A stretch of 64,000 nt of DNA from Spongiihabitans sp963422685 (lineage in GTDB: Bacteria; Pseudomonadota; Gammaproteobacteria; Arenicellales; Poriferihabitantaceae). Location: assembly GCA_963422685.1 (NCBI GenBank), contig OY730442.1, positions 248,001-312,000 of the forward strand, given 5' to 3'. The translations under genes were made by a program, and so were the position numbers. Positions within the stretch are counted from its first letter, which is position 1. Every line of letters begins with the position of its first letter. Positions 42,282-51,969 of this stretch are shown piece after piece. The notes under the pieces are model-generated. The model saw only the letters and a list, made by a program, of their open reading frames with translations, searched no databases and was not told the origin of the DNA.

Positions 42282-43661
42282 CTAAAACCGAACCCTGGTC
42301 AAGGCATTGTCCATGGCGCCGATGATTTCATCCAGGTCGCCTGCGGTACAAACCAACGCCGGGCTCAGGCACAAGGTATTATTATGCTCGGCAAAGCTCC
42401 GGTTGGTTCGACCGATCATAACGCCTTGTTGCAGGCAATCTGCAACTACCCCAGCGGTTACCGATTCATCCACGGGCTGCCGGGTTTTTCGATCTTTGAC
42501 CATCTCGGCGCCGGCAAATAATCCTTTACCGCGCACCTCGCCTATTACCGGGTGTTTCTCCTGAAGTTCATATAATTTATCCATCAGGTAGTCGCCCATT
42601 TTATTCACATTATCCAGGATATTTTCTTCCTCGATAATGCGCATATTCTCCAGCGCCGCGGCTGGCCCGCCGGCACATCCACCGAAAGTGCTGATATCGC
42701 GAAAATACTGCAATTTTTCGCTCGGCTCGGCCAGGAACTGGCTAAACAAATCTTCCGTGGTCACCGTAGCGGAAATCGCGGCGTAACCACTGGCCACCCC
42801 TTTTGCCATGGTAACGATGTCGGGTTTGACGCCATAGTGCTGATAGCCAAACCATTTTCCGGTGCGGCCCATTCCGCATACCACCTCATCCATATGGATA
42901 AGCACACCGTACTGCGTGCATATTTCCTGGATAGTTTCAAAATAACCTTCGGGTGGCGTAATCACCCCGCCACCTGCGGTAATCGGTTCGAGTATGACCG
43001 AGCCTACTGTATCGGGATCTTCTGCCAATATCACCCGTTCCAGTTCTTTCGCAGCCTGAACGCCAAAATCAGGGTCATTGCCATTGGGCCAACGATAGGC
43101 CAGACAATGCGGCATTTCAACGAAACCGGGAGTGAAAGGACCATATTGATCTTTGCGTTGAATCTGTCCGGTGGCGCTAAGCGCGGTGATAGTCGTACCG
43201 TGGTAGTCACGGTCGCGATAAACGATTTTGTGCTTCTTGCCGTGATTTTTCATCGCGGCAAGCTGTCTGACCAGTTTGAACCCTTTCTCATTGGCTTCGG
43301 ACCCGGAGTTGGAATAATAAACCCGGCTCATTCCGGGCATTTTATCGATCAGTTTTTCTGCGAACTGCGCCCCGGGAATGTTGCCTGCCGAATTCGCGAA
43401 ATAGCACATTTTCAGTAATTGGTCGTGAACCGCCCTGGCAATACTGTGGCGACCATAGCCAACGTTTACGGTCCACACTCCGCCAGACACCGCATCCAGA
43501 TATTCCCTGCCGTTGATGTCGGTTACACGCAGACCTTTGCCTTGGACAATAACCATGGGATTCGCAGTCTGCATCGGCTTATGCTGGACGAGGTGATGCC
43601 AGACATGGGATTTGTCGCTGCTGACAATATCCGAACTATTCATATCACTTGCTCTATTCAT
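42282..43661 (-). CDS. Class III omega-amino acid:pyruvate aminotransferase (taurine type)
   Basis: A 459-residue class III PLP aminotransferase. SHVWHHLVQHKP, LDAVSGGVWTVNVGYGR, MPGMSRVYYSNSGSEANEKG and YRDRDYHGTTITALSATGQ closely follow the pattern of taurine:pyruvate aminotransferase. The PLP lysine is in VTMAKGVASGY near residue 285 and the aspartate in HMDEVVCGMGRTG near residue 257. Taurine, hypotaurine or beta-alanine are the likely amino donors with pyruvate as acceptor. No sulfoacetaldehyde gene is near, so the substrate is open. The start is probably 43661; an internal ATG six codons later is possible. Confidence 0.85.
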   Translation of the reverse strand: MNRASDMNSSDIVSSDKSHVWHHLVQHKPMQTANPMVIVQGKGLRVTDINGREYLDAVSGGVWTVNVGYGRHSIARAVHDQLLKMCYFANSAGNIPGAQFAEKLIDKMPGMSRVYYSNSGSEANEKGFKLVRQLAAMKNHGKKHKIVYRDRDYHGTTITALSATGQIQRKDQYGPFTPGFVEMPHCLAYRWPNGNDPDFGVQAAKELERVILAEDPDTVGSVILEPITAGGGVITPPEGYFETIQEICTQYGVLIHMDEVVCGMGRTGKWFGYQHYGVKPDIVTMAKGVASGYAAISATVTTEDLFSQFLAEPSEKLQYFRDISTFGGCAGGPAAALENMRIIEEENILDNVNKMGDYLMDKLYELQEKHPVIGEVRGKGLFAGAEMVKDRKTRQPVDESVTAGVVADCLQQGVMIGRTNRSFAEHNNTLCLSPALVCTAGDLDEIIGAMDNALTRVRF

Positions 43662-43843
43662 TTTCTGTTACCGGTTGATCATTAGTGCCTGAATTATGAT
43701 TGATTTCATACAACCCTGACCATACTCTGCACATCTGATTATGCAACAGGGCCAGTTGCGGGTAACCTGGCAGGCCATGGTAAAGGCGCTTTAATACGCA
43801 GATATTTCTTTTGACCCTCACCCTTCCCGAGTACAATTCGGTC

Positions 43844-46009
43844 ATGGATGTCTCGCATATTTTCGACCCCCTGAACGATGCCCAGAGAGAAGCGGTGGCG
43901 GCGCCCCCGGGCCCATTACTAGTTCTCGCTGGCGCTGGAAGCGGCAAGACCAAGGTGCTTACCCATCGCATTGCCTGGTTGATCCGGGCGCACCATATTT
44001 CCCCACTTTGCATACTCGCGGTGACCTTTACCAATAAAGCATCCCGGGAAATGCGGGGTCGCATTGAAGAACTGTTAAAAATGCCGTCTGGCGGCATGTG
44101 GATGGGCACATTCCACGGCCTTTGCCACCGCCTGCTGCGCCTGCACCATGATGCGGCCGGCCTGCTGGAAGGTTTTGAAATACTCGACAGCGATGATCAG
44201 TATCGGCTGATTCGCCGGGTATTGCGGGAGCTTGAGCTGGATGAAGCCTATTGGCCTCCCCGACAAATGCAGTGGATGATCAACCACCACAAGGAAGAGG
44301 CCCGCCGCCCGGCACATTTACCCGTGGGGAATGACAGCCAGCAGCAAACGCTTTATCGGGTTTATGCCACCTATGAAGAATTTTGTCATCGATTTGGCCT
44401 GGTGGACTTTGCCGAGATTCTGCTGCGTACTCTGGAGATGTTTCGCAACAATCAAACCATCCGCGAAAATTATCAGCAACGCTTCAAGCATGTGCTGGTG
44501 GACGAGTTTCAGGACACCAACGCCATCCAGTATCAATGGGTGAAAATGCTTTCTGACCAGCATAAAAACCTGTTCGCCGTGGGCGACGATGATCAGTCTA
44601 TTTACGGCTGGCGCGGTGCCCGGGTCGAAAATATATTGAGTTTCGAGAAAGACTTCGACCACGCCACGGTGTTTCGTCTGGAGCAGAATTATCGCTCCAC
44701 CGGGAATATACTCAATGCCGCCAACGCGGTTATCGCCAACAACGCCGGACGCCTGGGAAAGGAGCTGTGGACGGATGAGGCCGAAGGGCCGCTCATTCGG
44801 CTGTATGCGGCAAATAACGAAATAGATGAAGCCCGGTTTGTGGTCGACCAACTCCAAACCTGGGCAGAACGGGGCAATAGACGCGATCAGTCAGCGATTT
44901 TATATCGTTCCAACGCCCAGTCCAGGGTGTTTGAAGAACAACTGCTTTCTTGTGGTATGCCGTATCGGGTTTATGGCGGGCTGCGATTCTTCGAACGCGC
45001 GGAAATCAAGGACGCATTGGCCTATTTAAGACTCATCTCTAATCGAAATTCCGACCCGGCCTTCGAGCGAATTGTAAATCTGCCCACCCGCGGTATTGGC
45101 AACAAAACCCTGGAGCATATCCGGGAGCGGGCACGCCTGAAACAAATTTCCATGTGGCAGGCGGCCACGGAAATAATTGGCGAGCAGGGACTCCCGCCAA
45201 GAACATTGTCCGCAGTCAGCCTATTTCAGGACCTGATTAATCAATTGGCCGAAGCCACCGGGGAGCTTGATCTGACCGACACCACGGATCATGTTCTGAA
45301 GCAAAGCGGTTTGCTGGATCATTACCAAAAGGGCCGGGGCGAAAAAGCCCAGGGCCGGGTAGAAAACCTGAAAGAACTGGTCAATGCGGCCCGCAACTTC
45401 GACCCGGATAACGCCGAAGAAGAAATGGATGAATTATCGCTGTTTCTTGCCCATGCCGCGTTGGAAGCCGGTGAGGGCCAGGCGGAAGAATGGGAAGATT
45501 GCGTACAGCTAATGAGTTTACATTCGGCCAAAGGCCTGGAGTTTCCCCTGGTATTTTTATGCGGAATGGAAGAAGGACTATTCCCGCACCAGCGTTCCAT
45601 AGAAGAAGACGGGCGGCTTGAGGAAGAAAGGCGTCTATGCTATGTCGGCATTACCAGGGCAATGCAGCAACTCTATATTTGTTATGCCGAGGTTCGGCGT
45701 ATTTACGGCCGGGAGAACTACACCAGAGTATCCCGATTTCTGTCCGAGATTCCAAAACAATACGTCGAAGAAATTCGGTCGGCCAGTCTGAGCCGACCGC
45801 TTTATCGCGGCGGCCCGGGCGCAGACCGGGGTATTCCTGCTGAATTCAATGGCTTGAAACCGGGCAAACTGGTGCGCCATACAAAATTTGGCGAAGGGAC
45901 GGTCATTAATCTTGAGGGACAGGGTGCACACGCCAGGGTACAGGTGAATTTCCCGGACGCTGGCCAGAAATGGCTGATCTGTGCTTACGCCAATCTCGAA
46001 TCAACCTAG
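43844..46009 (+). CDS. uvrD: DNA helicase II
   Basis: A 721-residue SF1 helicase that unwinds DNA 3' to 5' in mismatch and nucleotide-excision repair. MDVSHIFDPLNDAQREAVAA is the family opening. Motifs follow in order: LAGAGSGKTKVLTHRIAWL, ILAVTFTNKASREMRGRI, HVLVDEFQDTNAIQYQW, VGDDDQSIYGWRGAR, RLEQNYRST, LMSLHSAKGLEFPLVFL and RRLCYVGITRA, with a C-terminal Tudor-like segment (VRHTKFGEGTVINLEGQG). I start at the ATG of 43844; 11 upstream codons in frame have no ribosome site. Confidence 0.95.
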   Translation: MDVSHIFDPLNDAQREAVAAPPGPLLVLAGAGSGKTKVLTHRIAWLIRAHHISPLCILAVTFTNKASREMRGRIEELLKMPSGGMWMGTFHGLCHRLLRLHHDAAGLLEGFEILDSDDQYRLIRRVLRELELDEAYWPPRQMQWMINHHKEEARRPAHLPVGNDSQQQTLYRVYATYEEFCHRFGLVDFAEILLRTLEMFRNNQTIRENYQQRFKHVLVDEFQDTNAIQYQWVKMLSDQHKNLFAVGDDDQSIYGWRGARVENILSFEKDFDHATVFRLEQNYRSTGNILNAANAVIANNAGRLGKELWTDEAEGPLIRLYAANNEIDEARFVVDQLQTWAERGNRRDQSAILYRSNAQSRVFEEQLLSCGMPYRVYGGLRFFERAEIKDALAYLRLISNRNSDPAFERIVNLPTRGIGNKTLEHIRERARLKQISMWQAATEIIGEQGLPPRTLSAVSLFQDLINQLAEATGELDLTDTTDHVLKQSGLLDHYQKGRGEKAQGRVENLKELVNAARNFDPDNAEEEMDELSLFLAHAALEAGEGQAEEWEDCVQLMSLHSAKGLEFPLVFLCGMEEGLFPHQRSIEEDGRLEEERRLCYVGITRAMQQLYICYAEVRRIYGRENYTRVSRFLSEIPKQYVEEIRSASLSRPLYRGGPGADRGIPAEFNGLKPGKLVRHTKFGEGTVINLEGQGAHARVQVNFPDAGQKWLICAYANLEST

Positions 46010-46030
46010 CATTTTAAACCTAGCATTTTA
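46003..46030. repeat. Perfect 14-bp tandem duplication across the uvrD stop codon
   Basis: AACCTAGCATTTTA occurs twice head to tail, at 46003-46016 and 46017-46030. The first copy contains the uvrD stop TAG. It looks like a slippage event with no effect on the protein. Confidence 0.85.
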
Positions 46031-46102
46031 CCAGGAGCTAGTATTCTGCCAGGCTGATTTTGTATTGGCCTGAATTTTGCTGGAGTCGCTGTGTATTGCG
46101 GT

Positions 46103-46339
46103 TCAGGGCGCTTTGCTAATCACCTGATTGGCCCTGGTGATTGCCCTGGAGTCATTCGATGACAGGAAATGCCCTGTTGGTTGATTATGACTGGTTTCAT
46201 CCGTATGGGCCGACTCAATGGCGGCCATCCAGTGAAAGCAGGGATGATCACTCTGATAGGGACGCAACGGCGCTGTGATCAACTCGGGATACTCGTAGAG
46301 CATTTCATCGGTGACTGGAATAAATACCTTGTGTTTCAT
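46103..46339 (-). CDS. Small hypothetical protein
   Basis: A 78-residue cytosolic protein with a good GAGGGG ribosome site about 9 bases before its ATG. It starts MKHKVFIPVTDEMLYEYPEL and has PYQSDHPCFHWMAA in the middle. No signal peptide, membrane segment or known domain is visible. It lies opposite to uvrD and the response regulator, with about 200 bp on its upstream side. Real by ribosome site and composition, function unknown. Confidence 0.6.
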   Translation of the reverse strand: MKHKVFIPVTDEMLYEYPELITAPLRPYQSDHPCFHWMAAIESAHTDETSHNQPTGHFLSSNDSRAITRANQVISKAP

Positions 46340-46539
46340 TTCTATCGCCCCTCAATTTATCTGGCCGGTTATTTGCCGGAACCTTAATAGCGCGTGATTA
46401 CACCCTGTGGACATGGTATCCAGCGGGGTAACTAATGGTAATTTAATGGTAGTCCCACTGGCATAAACCCTGATTATTTTTTCGCTATTTCAATCCGTTA
46501 TACTTCTCATTCATACAAACACTACCGGGAGATTCCTTA

Positions 46540-47235
46540 ATGTCCAGAAACATTGCCATTGTGGAAGATGATGCCGACCAAAGGGAAAACTACTGCGATG
46601 CGCTGTCGAGCCAAGGGTATACCGTGCAAACCTATGCCAACAAAATTGAGGCGTTAGACGGGTTCACAAAATCCTTGCCCGATCTGGCCATACTGGACAT
46701 CATGCTGGAAGGCGAGATGGATGGTGGATTTGACCTTTGTCGGGAATTACGCCAGAAAAGCCCGAAAATGCCGATAATATTTTTAACTGCGCGGGATAGC
46801 GATATTGATCGGGTTTCCGGACTGCGGCTGGATGCCTGGGACTACATTACCAAACCCGTGAATCTGCAATTTCTGGCGGTGCGGGTTTCTTCATTGTTCC
46901 GCATTGCAACTTCCATGCACAGCGATTCAAACCGGCCTTCCACACTGATACTGGGCGATCTTGAAATCAATCAAAACAGCATGTCGATTAGCTGGCGGGG
47001 GCATTTGTTGAGTTTAACGCTGACCGAATTCTGGTTGATTGAGGCGCTGGCGCGAAACCCGGGGCATGTCAAAACCTATGCGGCATTGATGCAAACTACA
47101 CGACAAAGTTATGTAGAGAAAAATACGATCAACGGCTACGTCCGTCGAATTCGCAAAAAATTCAAGGAAGTAGATGATGATTTTTCAATGATTCAAACCG
47201 TGTTTGGCGTGGGATACCGGTGGCAGCCAGCCTGA
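46540..47235 (+). CDS. OmpR-type response regulator, dedicated-sortase (PdsR) type
   Basis: A 231-residue response regulator. The receiver domain (residues 1-120) has the acidic pair EDDAD, the phospho-acceptor aspartate in LAILDIMLEGEMDGG near residue 53, and the lysine in YITKPVNL. The C-terminal half is a winged-helix DNA-binding domain (LTLTEFWLIEALARNPGHVK, INGYVRRIRKKFKEVDDDF). The LEGEMDGGFDLCRELRQKSP insertion and the paired kinase resemble the PdsR/PdsS regulators found with the proteobacterial dedicated sortase. No sortase gene or sorted protein is in this window. It has its own upstream gap of 200 bp. Confidence 0.83.
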   Translation: MSRNIAIVEDDADQRENYCDALSSQGYTVQTYANKIEALDGFTKSLPDLAILDIMLEGEMDGGFDLCRELRQKSPKMPIIFLTARDSDIDRVSGLRLDAWDYITKPVNLQFLAVRVSSLFRIATSMHSDSNRPSTLILGDLEINQNSMSISWRGHLLSLTLTEFWLIEALARNPGHVKTYAALMQTTRQSYVEKNTINGYVRRIRKKFKEVDDDFSMIQTVFGVGYRWQPA

Positions 47236-47278
47236 TTCCGGGACGGATTCTCATGCTGCAAATCGCACCAGAAAAATT

Positions 47279-49450
47279 ATGTTGAAGCCACTGCGCACCC
47301 TCAGTATTCGCTCCAAACTGCTGTGGATTGTTTCGTCGCTGCTGATCATCCCGTGGATGGGATACTACTATGTACTGGAGACGCAGCGATTTTTAGTGCA
47401 GGGGCAAAAAGATGCCTTGCTTTTGACCGCCAATGGCATCGCCACCATTCTTAATGACCGCTCAGAATTATTCAATCCCGAAACCGGCGTACCCGAAGTG
47501 CTGGGAAATGAAAACGATCTGTATGCGCATGAACTCGACAATCTGATCCAGCTTGACGGCCAGCTGGAAGACTGGGAGTCAGTCCAGCAGTTCGCCAATT
47601 ATTACACGGGCGATGAGTCGTTCATTTGTAAAAGCGATTATGACCCGGACTCGTTTTCGCTCAAAAGCATCATCGGTTATTACGAACAGTATTTATATGC
47701 GCTATTTGAAATAGACGATGATCAACTCGTCTATCGCGACCTGGAAAGAATATCCCTGAACACCAGTGACCAGATAAGAATGCTGATTCAGCTTCCTGAC
47801 GGCACTTTGCAGCACTATCTTCTGGTGGCGAGCAAACCGGGAAGAATGAGCATCTTCCTGGTTGATGAACAATGGAAACTGCCGCTGCAGGGCGATGATG
47901 TCACAATATTTACCGCTGAACTTGCAGAAACCGAAAGGGGATATCAAATCGAACTGCGTATACCGCGGAACGTCATCGGCTTTCGCACACGCATCGGATT
48001 TTTTGCGGTTGACGTGGATAACAGCCACAGCCGTGAAATCATCGCCACACTATCGACTTCGCCGCAGATTTCCGGAGAGCCGGCGCAAATTTTAATCACC
48101 TCGCCCGAATTGACGAAAATCCTCAAAGGCCTTGACCGGCCCCAATCGCGAATCTGGATTCTGGACAAATTACAGCGGGTGCGCGCCGTGGTGGGTGGAT
48201 TATCCGCAGCCCTTCCCCCGGAACCTGCCCTGGAGGAAGAGGGTAATCCGCTGATCCGGTTTATTCAAAATATTCAGGGGCATATCGATGCGTTATTAAA
48301 GCGCCCGCCTGAGCAGTTTACGGACATATCACCCCAGGTCACCCATCGCCCGGATAAAATTTTTACGGCGATTCTCAAAGGCACGCCGCGAGTAGAGGAG
48401 CGGCTTTCTGTGGATGGCAAGGCGCAGATTGTGGTGGCAGGCTACCCTATCAAATCCGGTGACGAAATTCTCGGCGCGGTCATCGTGGAGCAGAGCAGCC
48501 ATGCTATACTGGCACTGCAATACCGGCTGCTGCGCAGCATGACTCTGGTAACGGTGCTGGTATTTTTCTTCATATTACTGGCATTGCTTCTTTTTGCCTG
48601 GCGGCTCACGGCGCGAATCCGGCGTTTATACAATACTACCGAGCAGGCCATCACCACCGAAGGCCGGGTGATTGAGGATCGAATTCCCCAGCGAATTTAT
48701 CCCAAAGACGAGCTCGGCGACCTCGGTCGCAGCATAGTCAACATGCTGAATCGGCTGTCCGGTTATACGAGATATCTGGAAAGCATGCCCGATGCCCTTG
48801 CTCATGAACTGAACAATCCGCTGAATGTAGTCAGCTCTTCCCTGGAAATTCTGGGCACGGATGTCCCCGATATTGATCAAAACAAACACATGCAGCGCGC
48901 GCGCAACGGGGTCAATCGGTTGCGAATAATTTTGACCAATCTGACCGAAGCGGCAAACCTCGAAGAGGCGATGCGCGGTGAAACCAAAAAACCGGTCAAC
49001 CTGCCAGGATTGATTACCGAATTCGTTGACGGTTATCGAACCAGCCACCCGGAATATGAGTTCCTGCTGCAAATCAGGGCGGCTCCGCTCATCGTCAATT
49101 GCAGTCCCGACCATCTTGCGCAGATGTTGGACAAACTGGTCGATAACGCCGTTCAATTTAGCCGGTCTTCCGCACCCATCATCGTCAGAATCACACAAAA
49201 CAGTGACAATGCCGAAATTACCGTGCTCAATCAGGGGCCGGATTTACCTGAGAAAATCAGCGGCCGGCTATTCGACCCGATGGTGTCCTATGGAAAAACT
49301 GATGCCCAATATTCGCATCTGGGTCTGGGGCTTTTCGTGGTGCGGCTCATCGCAGAATATCATCAGGGCACATGCTGGGCCGAAAATCGCAGCGACCAAC
49401 CGGGGGTGGCTGTAACCGTGTCGATACCGCTCAGTACGGCGCCAAAGTGA
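47279..49450 (+). CDS. Sensor histidine kinase, dedicated-sortase (PdsS) type
   Basis: About 723 residues. A first membrane helix (LLWIVSSLLIIPWMGYYYV) is followed by a large periplasmic region of about 440 residues that includes a beta-rich sugar-binding-like part (DGQLEDWESVQQFANYYTGD). Then come a second helix (TLVTVLVFFFILLALLLFAW), HAMP, the phospho-acceptor histidine in ALAHELNNPLNVVSSSLEIL and the ATPase N and G boxes (LDKLVDNAVQF, GLGLFVVRLIAEYHQG). The size and sensor arrangement match the PdsS family. It lies 43 bp after the response regulator. I use the ATG at 47279; an open frame continues upstream inside the regulator gene. Confidence 0.85.
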   Translation: MLKPLRTLSIRSKLLWIVSSLLIIPWMGYYYVLETQRFLVQGQKDALLLTANGIATILNDRSELFNPETGVPEVLGNENDLYAHELDNLIQLDGQLEDWESVQQFANYYTGDESFICKSDYDPDSFSLKSIIGYYEQYLYALFEIDDDQLVYRDLERISLNTSDQIRMLIQLPDGTLQHYLLVASKPGRMSIFLVDEQWKLPLQGDDVTIFTAELAETERGYQIELRIPRNVIGFRTRIGFFAVDVDNSHSREIIATLSTSPQISGEPAQILITSPELTKILKGLDRPQSRIWILDKLQRVRAVVGGLSAALPPEPALEEEGNPLIRFIQNIQGHIDALLKRPPEQFTDISPQVTHRPDKIFTAILKGTPRVEERLSVDGKAQIVVAGYPIKSGDEILGAVIVEQSSHAILALQYRLLRSMTLVTVLVFFFILLALLLFAWRLTARIRRLYNTTEQAITTEGRVIEDRIPQRIYPKDELGDLGRSIVNMLNRLSGYTRYLESMPDALAHELNNPLNVVSSSLEILGTDVPDIDQNKHMQRARNGVNRLRIILTNLTEAANLEEAMRGETKKPVNLPGLITEFVDGYRTSHPEYEFLLQIRAAPLIVNCSPDHLAQMLDKLVDNAVQFSRSSAPIIVRITQNSDNAEITVLNQGPDLPEKISGRLFDPMVSYGKTDAQYSHLGLGLFVVRLIAEYHQGTCWAENRSDQPGVAVTVSIPLSTAPK

Positions 49451-49472
49451 TGCGTATCATGAAACCCCGGCG

Positions 49473-49904
49473 CTAATACCGGCAAAACCAGGATTGGATC
49501 GCGGTATTCCGGTACGGTGCCAGAATCCACTGACTGCCCGGCAATAACCTGACCTGTGGCCGGGTCAGGTCAACGTTTGCAGAACGATATTTCTTTCCAT
49601 GCCATTTCGCTGTGATTTCCGTTCCCTGTCGGCAATTATTTTCGGCAAACAGCGCGCAATAAGCATACCCGCTCTGGGCGAATCGGTGGACCTGTCCGGG
49701 TCTGGATAAACCATGGCAACCTGCAACACCGGATTTTTCCATCCGGCGCTGGCGCAGCAGTTGCTGTTTTTTATTCAGCTTATAGATGCGCACCTTGCCA
49801 TGATCATCCGCCAGCACCGACCCGGCAGTTCCATAAATCAGCCCGCAAATCAGCCCGAATCCCATCGCAGCCACAATGCGCCGCAAGCTATTTTCACCAG
49901 CCAC
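49473..49904 (-). CDS. Small secreted protein, unknown family
   Basis: A 143-residue protein starting at a GTG that overlaps the end of the upstream gene by 11 bp. An N-terminal signal segment (RIVAAMGFGLICGLIYGTAG, cleavage after SVLA) is followed by a basic coil KVRIYKLNKKQQLLRQRR and a domain with four cysteines, two in SGYAYCALFAENNC, and several tryptophans. The paired cysteines suit an oxidising periplasm. I do not recognise the family. It is convergent with the kinase gene, 22 bp away. Confidence 0.6.
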   Translation of the reverse strand: MAGENSLRRIVAAMGFGLICGLIYGTAGSVLADDHGKVRIYKLNKKQQLLRQRRMEKSGVAGCHGLSRPGQVHRFAQSGYAYCALFAENNCRQGTEITAKWHGKKYRSANVDLTRPQVRLLPGSQWILAPYRNTAIQSWFCRY

Positions 49905-50250
49905 CCAGTCTCCACTGCCTCAGGTTTTGCAAATCGCCGACTTCGGATTCATCTGAAGCCCAGATAGTATGGTTACTATTATTTTGATATATCTCGGTAA
50001 ACCCATTGTTTCTTCGCACCGTCAGCCGTTCCAGCCGACCCGCTATGCGCGTCTCTTCTATCTGATATTTATCATTTGTTTCAATTGTCAGACGTTCGGG
50101 CAAGAGTCGTTTATTTTCCGATGGTTCATCCTGGGCACAGGCTGCTGAGATTGCCCATGCGAACGCGATAAGGTATGCGAATCCATGTTTGATGGCTGTT
50201 TCAGGTATGGTTTTGAACAAGGTGCCGTTTTTAATAGTAATCATGAGCAT
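49894..50250 (-). CDS. DUF2782-like periplasmic protein
   Basis: A 118-residue protein with a signal peptide (HGFAYLIAFAWAISAACAQ) and a short domain, YQIEETRIAGRLERLTVRRN and LRQWRLGGW. It resembles DUF2782, small periplasmic proteins often found near polA in gammaproteobacteria (usual pattern: IEEYRvnGrlY...VP.W.L..W). The likeness is moderate. It is translationally coupled to the following small secreted protein. Confidence 0.55.
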   Translation of the reverse strand: MLMITIKNGTLFKTIPETAIKHGFAYLIAFAWAISAACAQDEPSENKRLLPERLTIETNDKYQIEETRIAGRLERLTVRRNNGFTEIYQNNSNHTIWASDESEVGDLQNLRQWRLGGW

Positions 50251-50488
50251 GGCCTGGTTGAAATAGGAATAGAGGGTTGTGACTTACCGATGGATATGAC
50301 CTGCGAACTGGCGATGGTTGCATCCGCAGGTGATAATAACATGATTGTTCGGCCGGGTTTCAACCGCAAACAACCCCGGCAAACTGGGTTTGCGCGATTC
50401 TTTTGTGTAGACTGGCTGCGCATAAATAATCGCGCCATAAAACAATAACGGCGGTTTTAACCATGCTCCAGTCTGAAATCTGTATTCA

Positions 50489-51268
50489 ATGATTCGTGTC
50501 GAAAACTTATCGAAACACTTTGGCGGCCTCAAAGCCGTGGATAATGTTTCTCTCAGCATCGCCAAAGGATCCATTACCGGCCTCATCGGCCCCAATGGTG
50601 CCGGCAAAACCACGCTTTTTAATACCGTCGCCGGACTTTATGCGCCGACCTTCGGGTCGATTTATCTCGACGGCGAGAATATTACCGGGCTGAAACCGCA
50701 TCAACTTTTTGCCAGAGGCCTGCTGCGCACTTTTCAAATCGCGCACGAATTTTCGCGCCTTTCGGTGCTTGAAAACCTGATGATGGTGCCCCGGGGCCAG
50801 TGCGGCGAAAACCTTTTCAATGCCTGGTTTAATCGCGCCCAGGTGGAACGGGAAGAGCAGGCCATCCACGAAAAAGCGAAGAAAGTAATGGACTTTCTAA
50901 ACCTCGGTCATGTTGCAGACGAACTGGCGGGTAATTTGTCCGGCGGCCAGAAGAAGCTGCTTGAGCTCGGGCGCACCATGATGGTGGACGCAAAAATTGT
51001 ATTTCTCGATGAAGTCGGTGCGGGGATTAACCGCAGTCTGCTAAGAGAAATTGGCGATGCCATCGTGCGATTAAATCAGGAAAATGGTTATACCTTTTGC
51101 ATGATCGAACACGATATGGACTTCATCGGGCGTATGTGCGACCCGGTCATCTGCATGGTGGAAGGCGCCGTGCTGTGCCAGGGCACGGCCGAAGAAATCA
51201 AAAACAACGAAGAAGTGATTGAGGCTTATCTGGGCCGCAGTTTCAAACACAAGGAGGCCGCCGCATGA
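50489..51268 (+). CDS. Branched-chain amino acid/amide-type ABC ATPase (LivG type)
   Basis: A 259-residue importer ATPase of the Liv/Urt family. It has FGGLKAVDNVSLSIAKG, Walker A GLIGPNGAGKTTLFNTVAGL, the LivG-specific RTFQIAHEFSRLSVLENLMM, the signature LSGGQKKLLELGRTMM and Walker B IVFLDEVGAGIN. The residue after the Walker B glutamate is valine instead of the usual proline. Its last codons overlap the start of the second ATPase. With the two permeases it forms a high-affinity importer for amino acids, amides or urea. The ligand is not settled by sequence. Confidence 0.9.
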   Translation: MIRVENLSKHFGGLKAVDNVSLSIAKGSITGLIGPNGAGKTTLFNTVAGLYAPTFGSIYLDGENITGLKPHQLFARGLLRTFQIAHEFSRLSVLENLMMVPRGQCGENLFNAWFNRAQVEREEQAIHEKAKKVMDFLNLGHVADELAGNLSGGQKKLLELGRTMMVDAKIVFLDEVGAGINRSLLREIGDAIVRLNQENGYTFCMIEHDMDFIGRMCDPVICMVEGAVLCQGTAEEIKNNEEVIEAYLGRSFKHKEAAA

Positions 51269-51969
51269 GTTTTCTGATTGGAGAGAATATGGTGGGTGGC
51301 TACGGCGGCGCCGATATACTTCGGGGCTGCACGGTGGAAGTGGATGAAGGCGAAATTGCCGTCATTGTGGGGCCAAACGGGGCCGGCAAATCCACCGCCA
51401 TGAAAGCCATGCTCGGAATGCTCAGGCTTAAATCCGGCAGTGTCAGATTGCAGGATCAGGATATTTCCCATTTGTCGACGCAAGATCGTATTGCCCGGGG
51501 TATCGCTTTTGTGCCGCAGACGAATAATGTTTTTGTCAATATGAGTGTGCGGGAAAACCTGGAGATGGGTGCATTTTTGCGTGATGACGATTTTAGCCAC
51601 ACCACCGAGCAGATTTTTGCGCTTTTTCCCGTATTGGCGAAAAAGCAAAACCAACTGGCAGGAGAACTATCCGGCGGCCAACGCCAGCAAGTCGCTGTGG
51701 CTAGAGCGCTCATGTCACAACCTGCCGTATTGATGCTGGATGAACCCACTGCGGGGGTTTCGCCCATTGTCATGGACGAGCTTTTTCATCGCATTGTTGC
51801 CATTCGCAAAACCGGCGTCGCCATATTGATGGTTGAGCAAAATGCCCGACAGGCGCTGAGCATTGCGGACAAAGGTTTTGTCATGGTGATTGGAGAAAAC
51901 CGGCATACGGATACCGGCAAGGCATTACTCAACAATCCCCGGGTCAGACGTTCGTTTCTGGGAGGTTAA
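51265..51969 (+). CDS. Branched-chain amino acid/amide-type ABC ATPase (LivF type)
   Basis: A 234-residue ATPase and partner of the preceding one. Walker A is VGPNGAGKSTAMKAML, the Q-loop region FVPQTNNVFVNMSVRENLEM is typical of LivF, the signature is LSGGQRQQVAVARALM and Walker B VLMLDEPTAGVSP. The start overlaps the LivG-type stop, and the permease begins on the base after its own stop. Confidence 0.92.
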   Translation: MSFLIGENMVGGYGGADILRGCTVEVDEGEIAVIVGPNGAGKSTAMKAMLGMLRLKSGSVRLQDQDISHLSTQDRIARGIAFVPQTNNVFVNMSVRENLEMGAFLRDDDFSHTTEQIFALFPVLAKKQNQLAGELSGGQRQQVAVARALMSQPAVLMLDEPTAGVSPIVMDELFHRIVAIRKTGVAILMVEQNARQALSIADKGFVMVIGENRHTDTGKALLNNPRVRRSFLGG

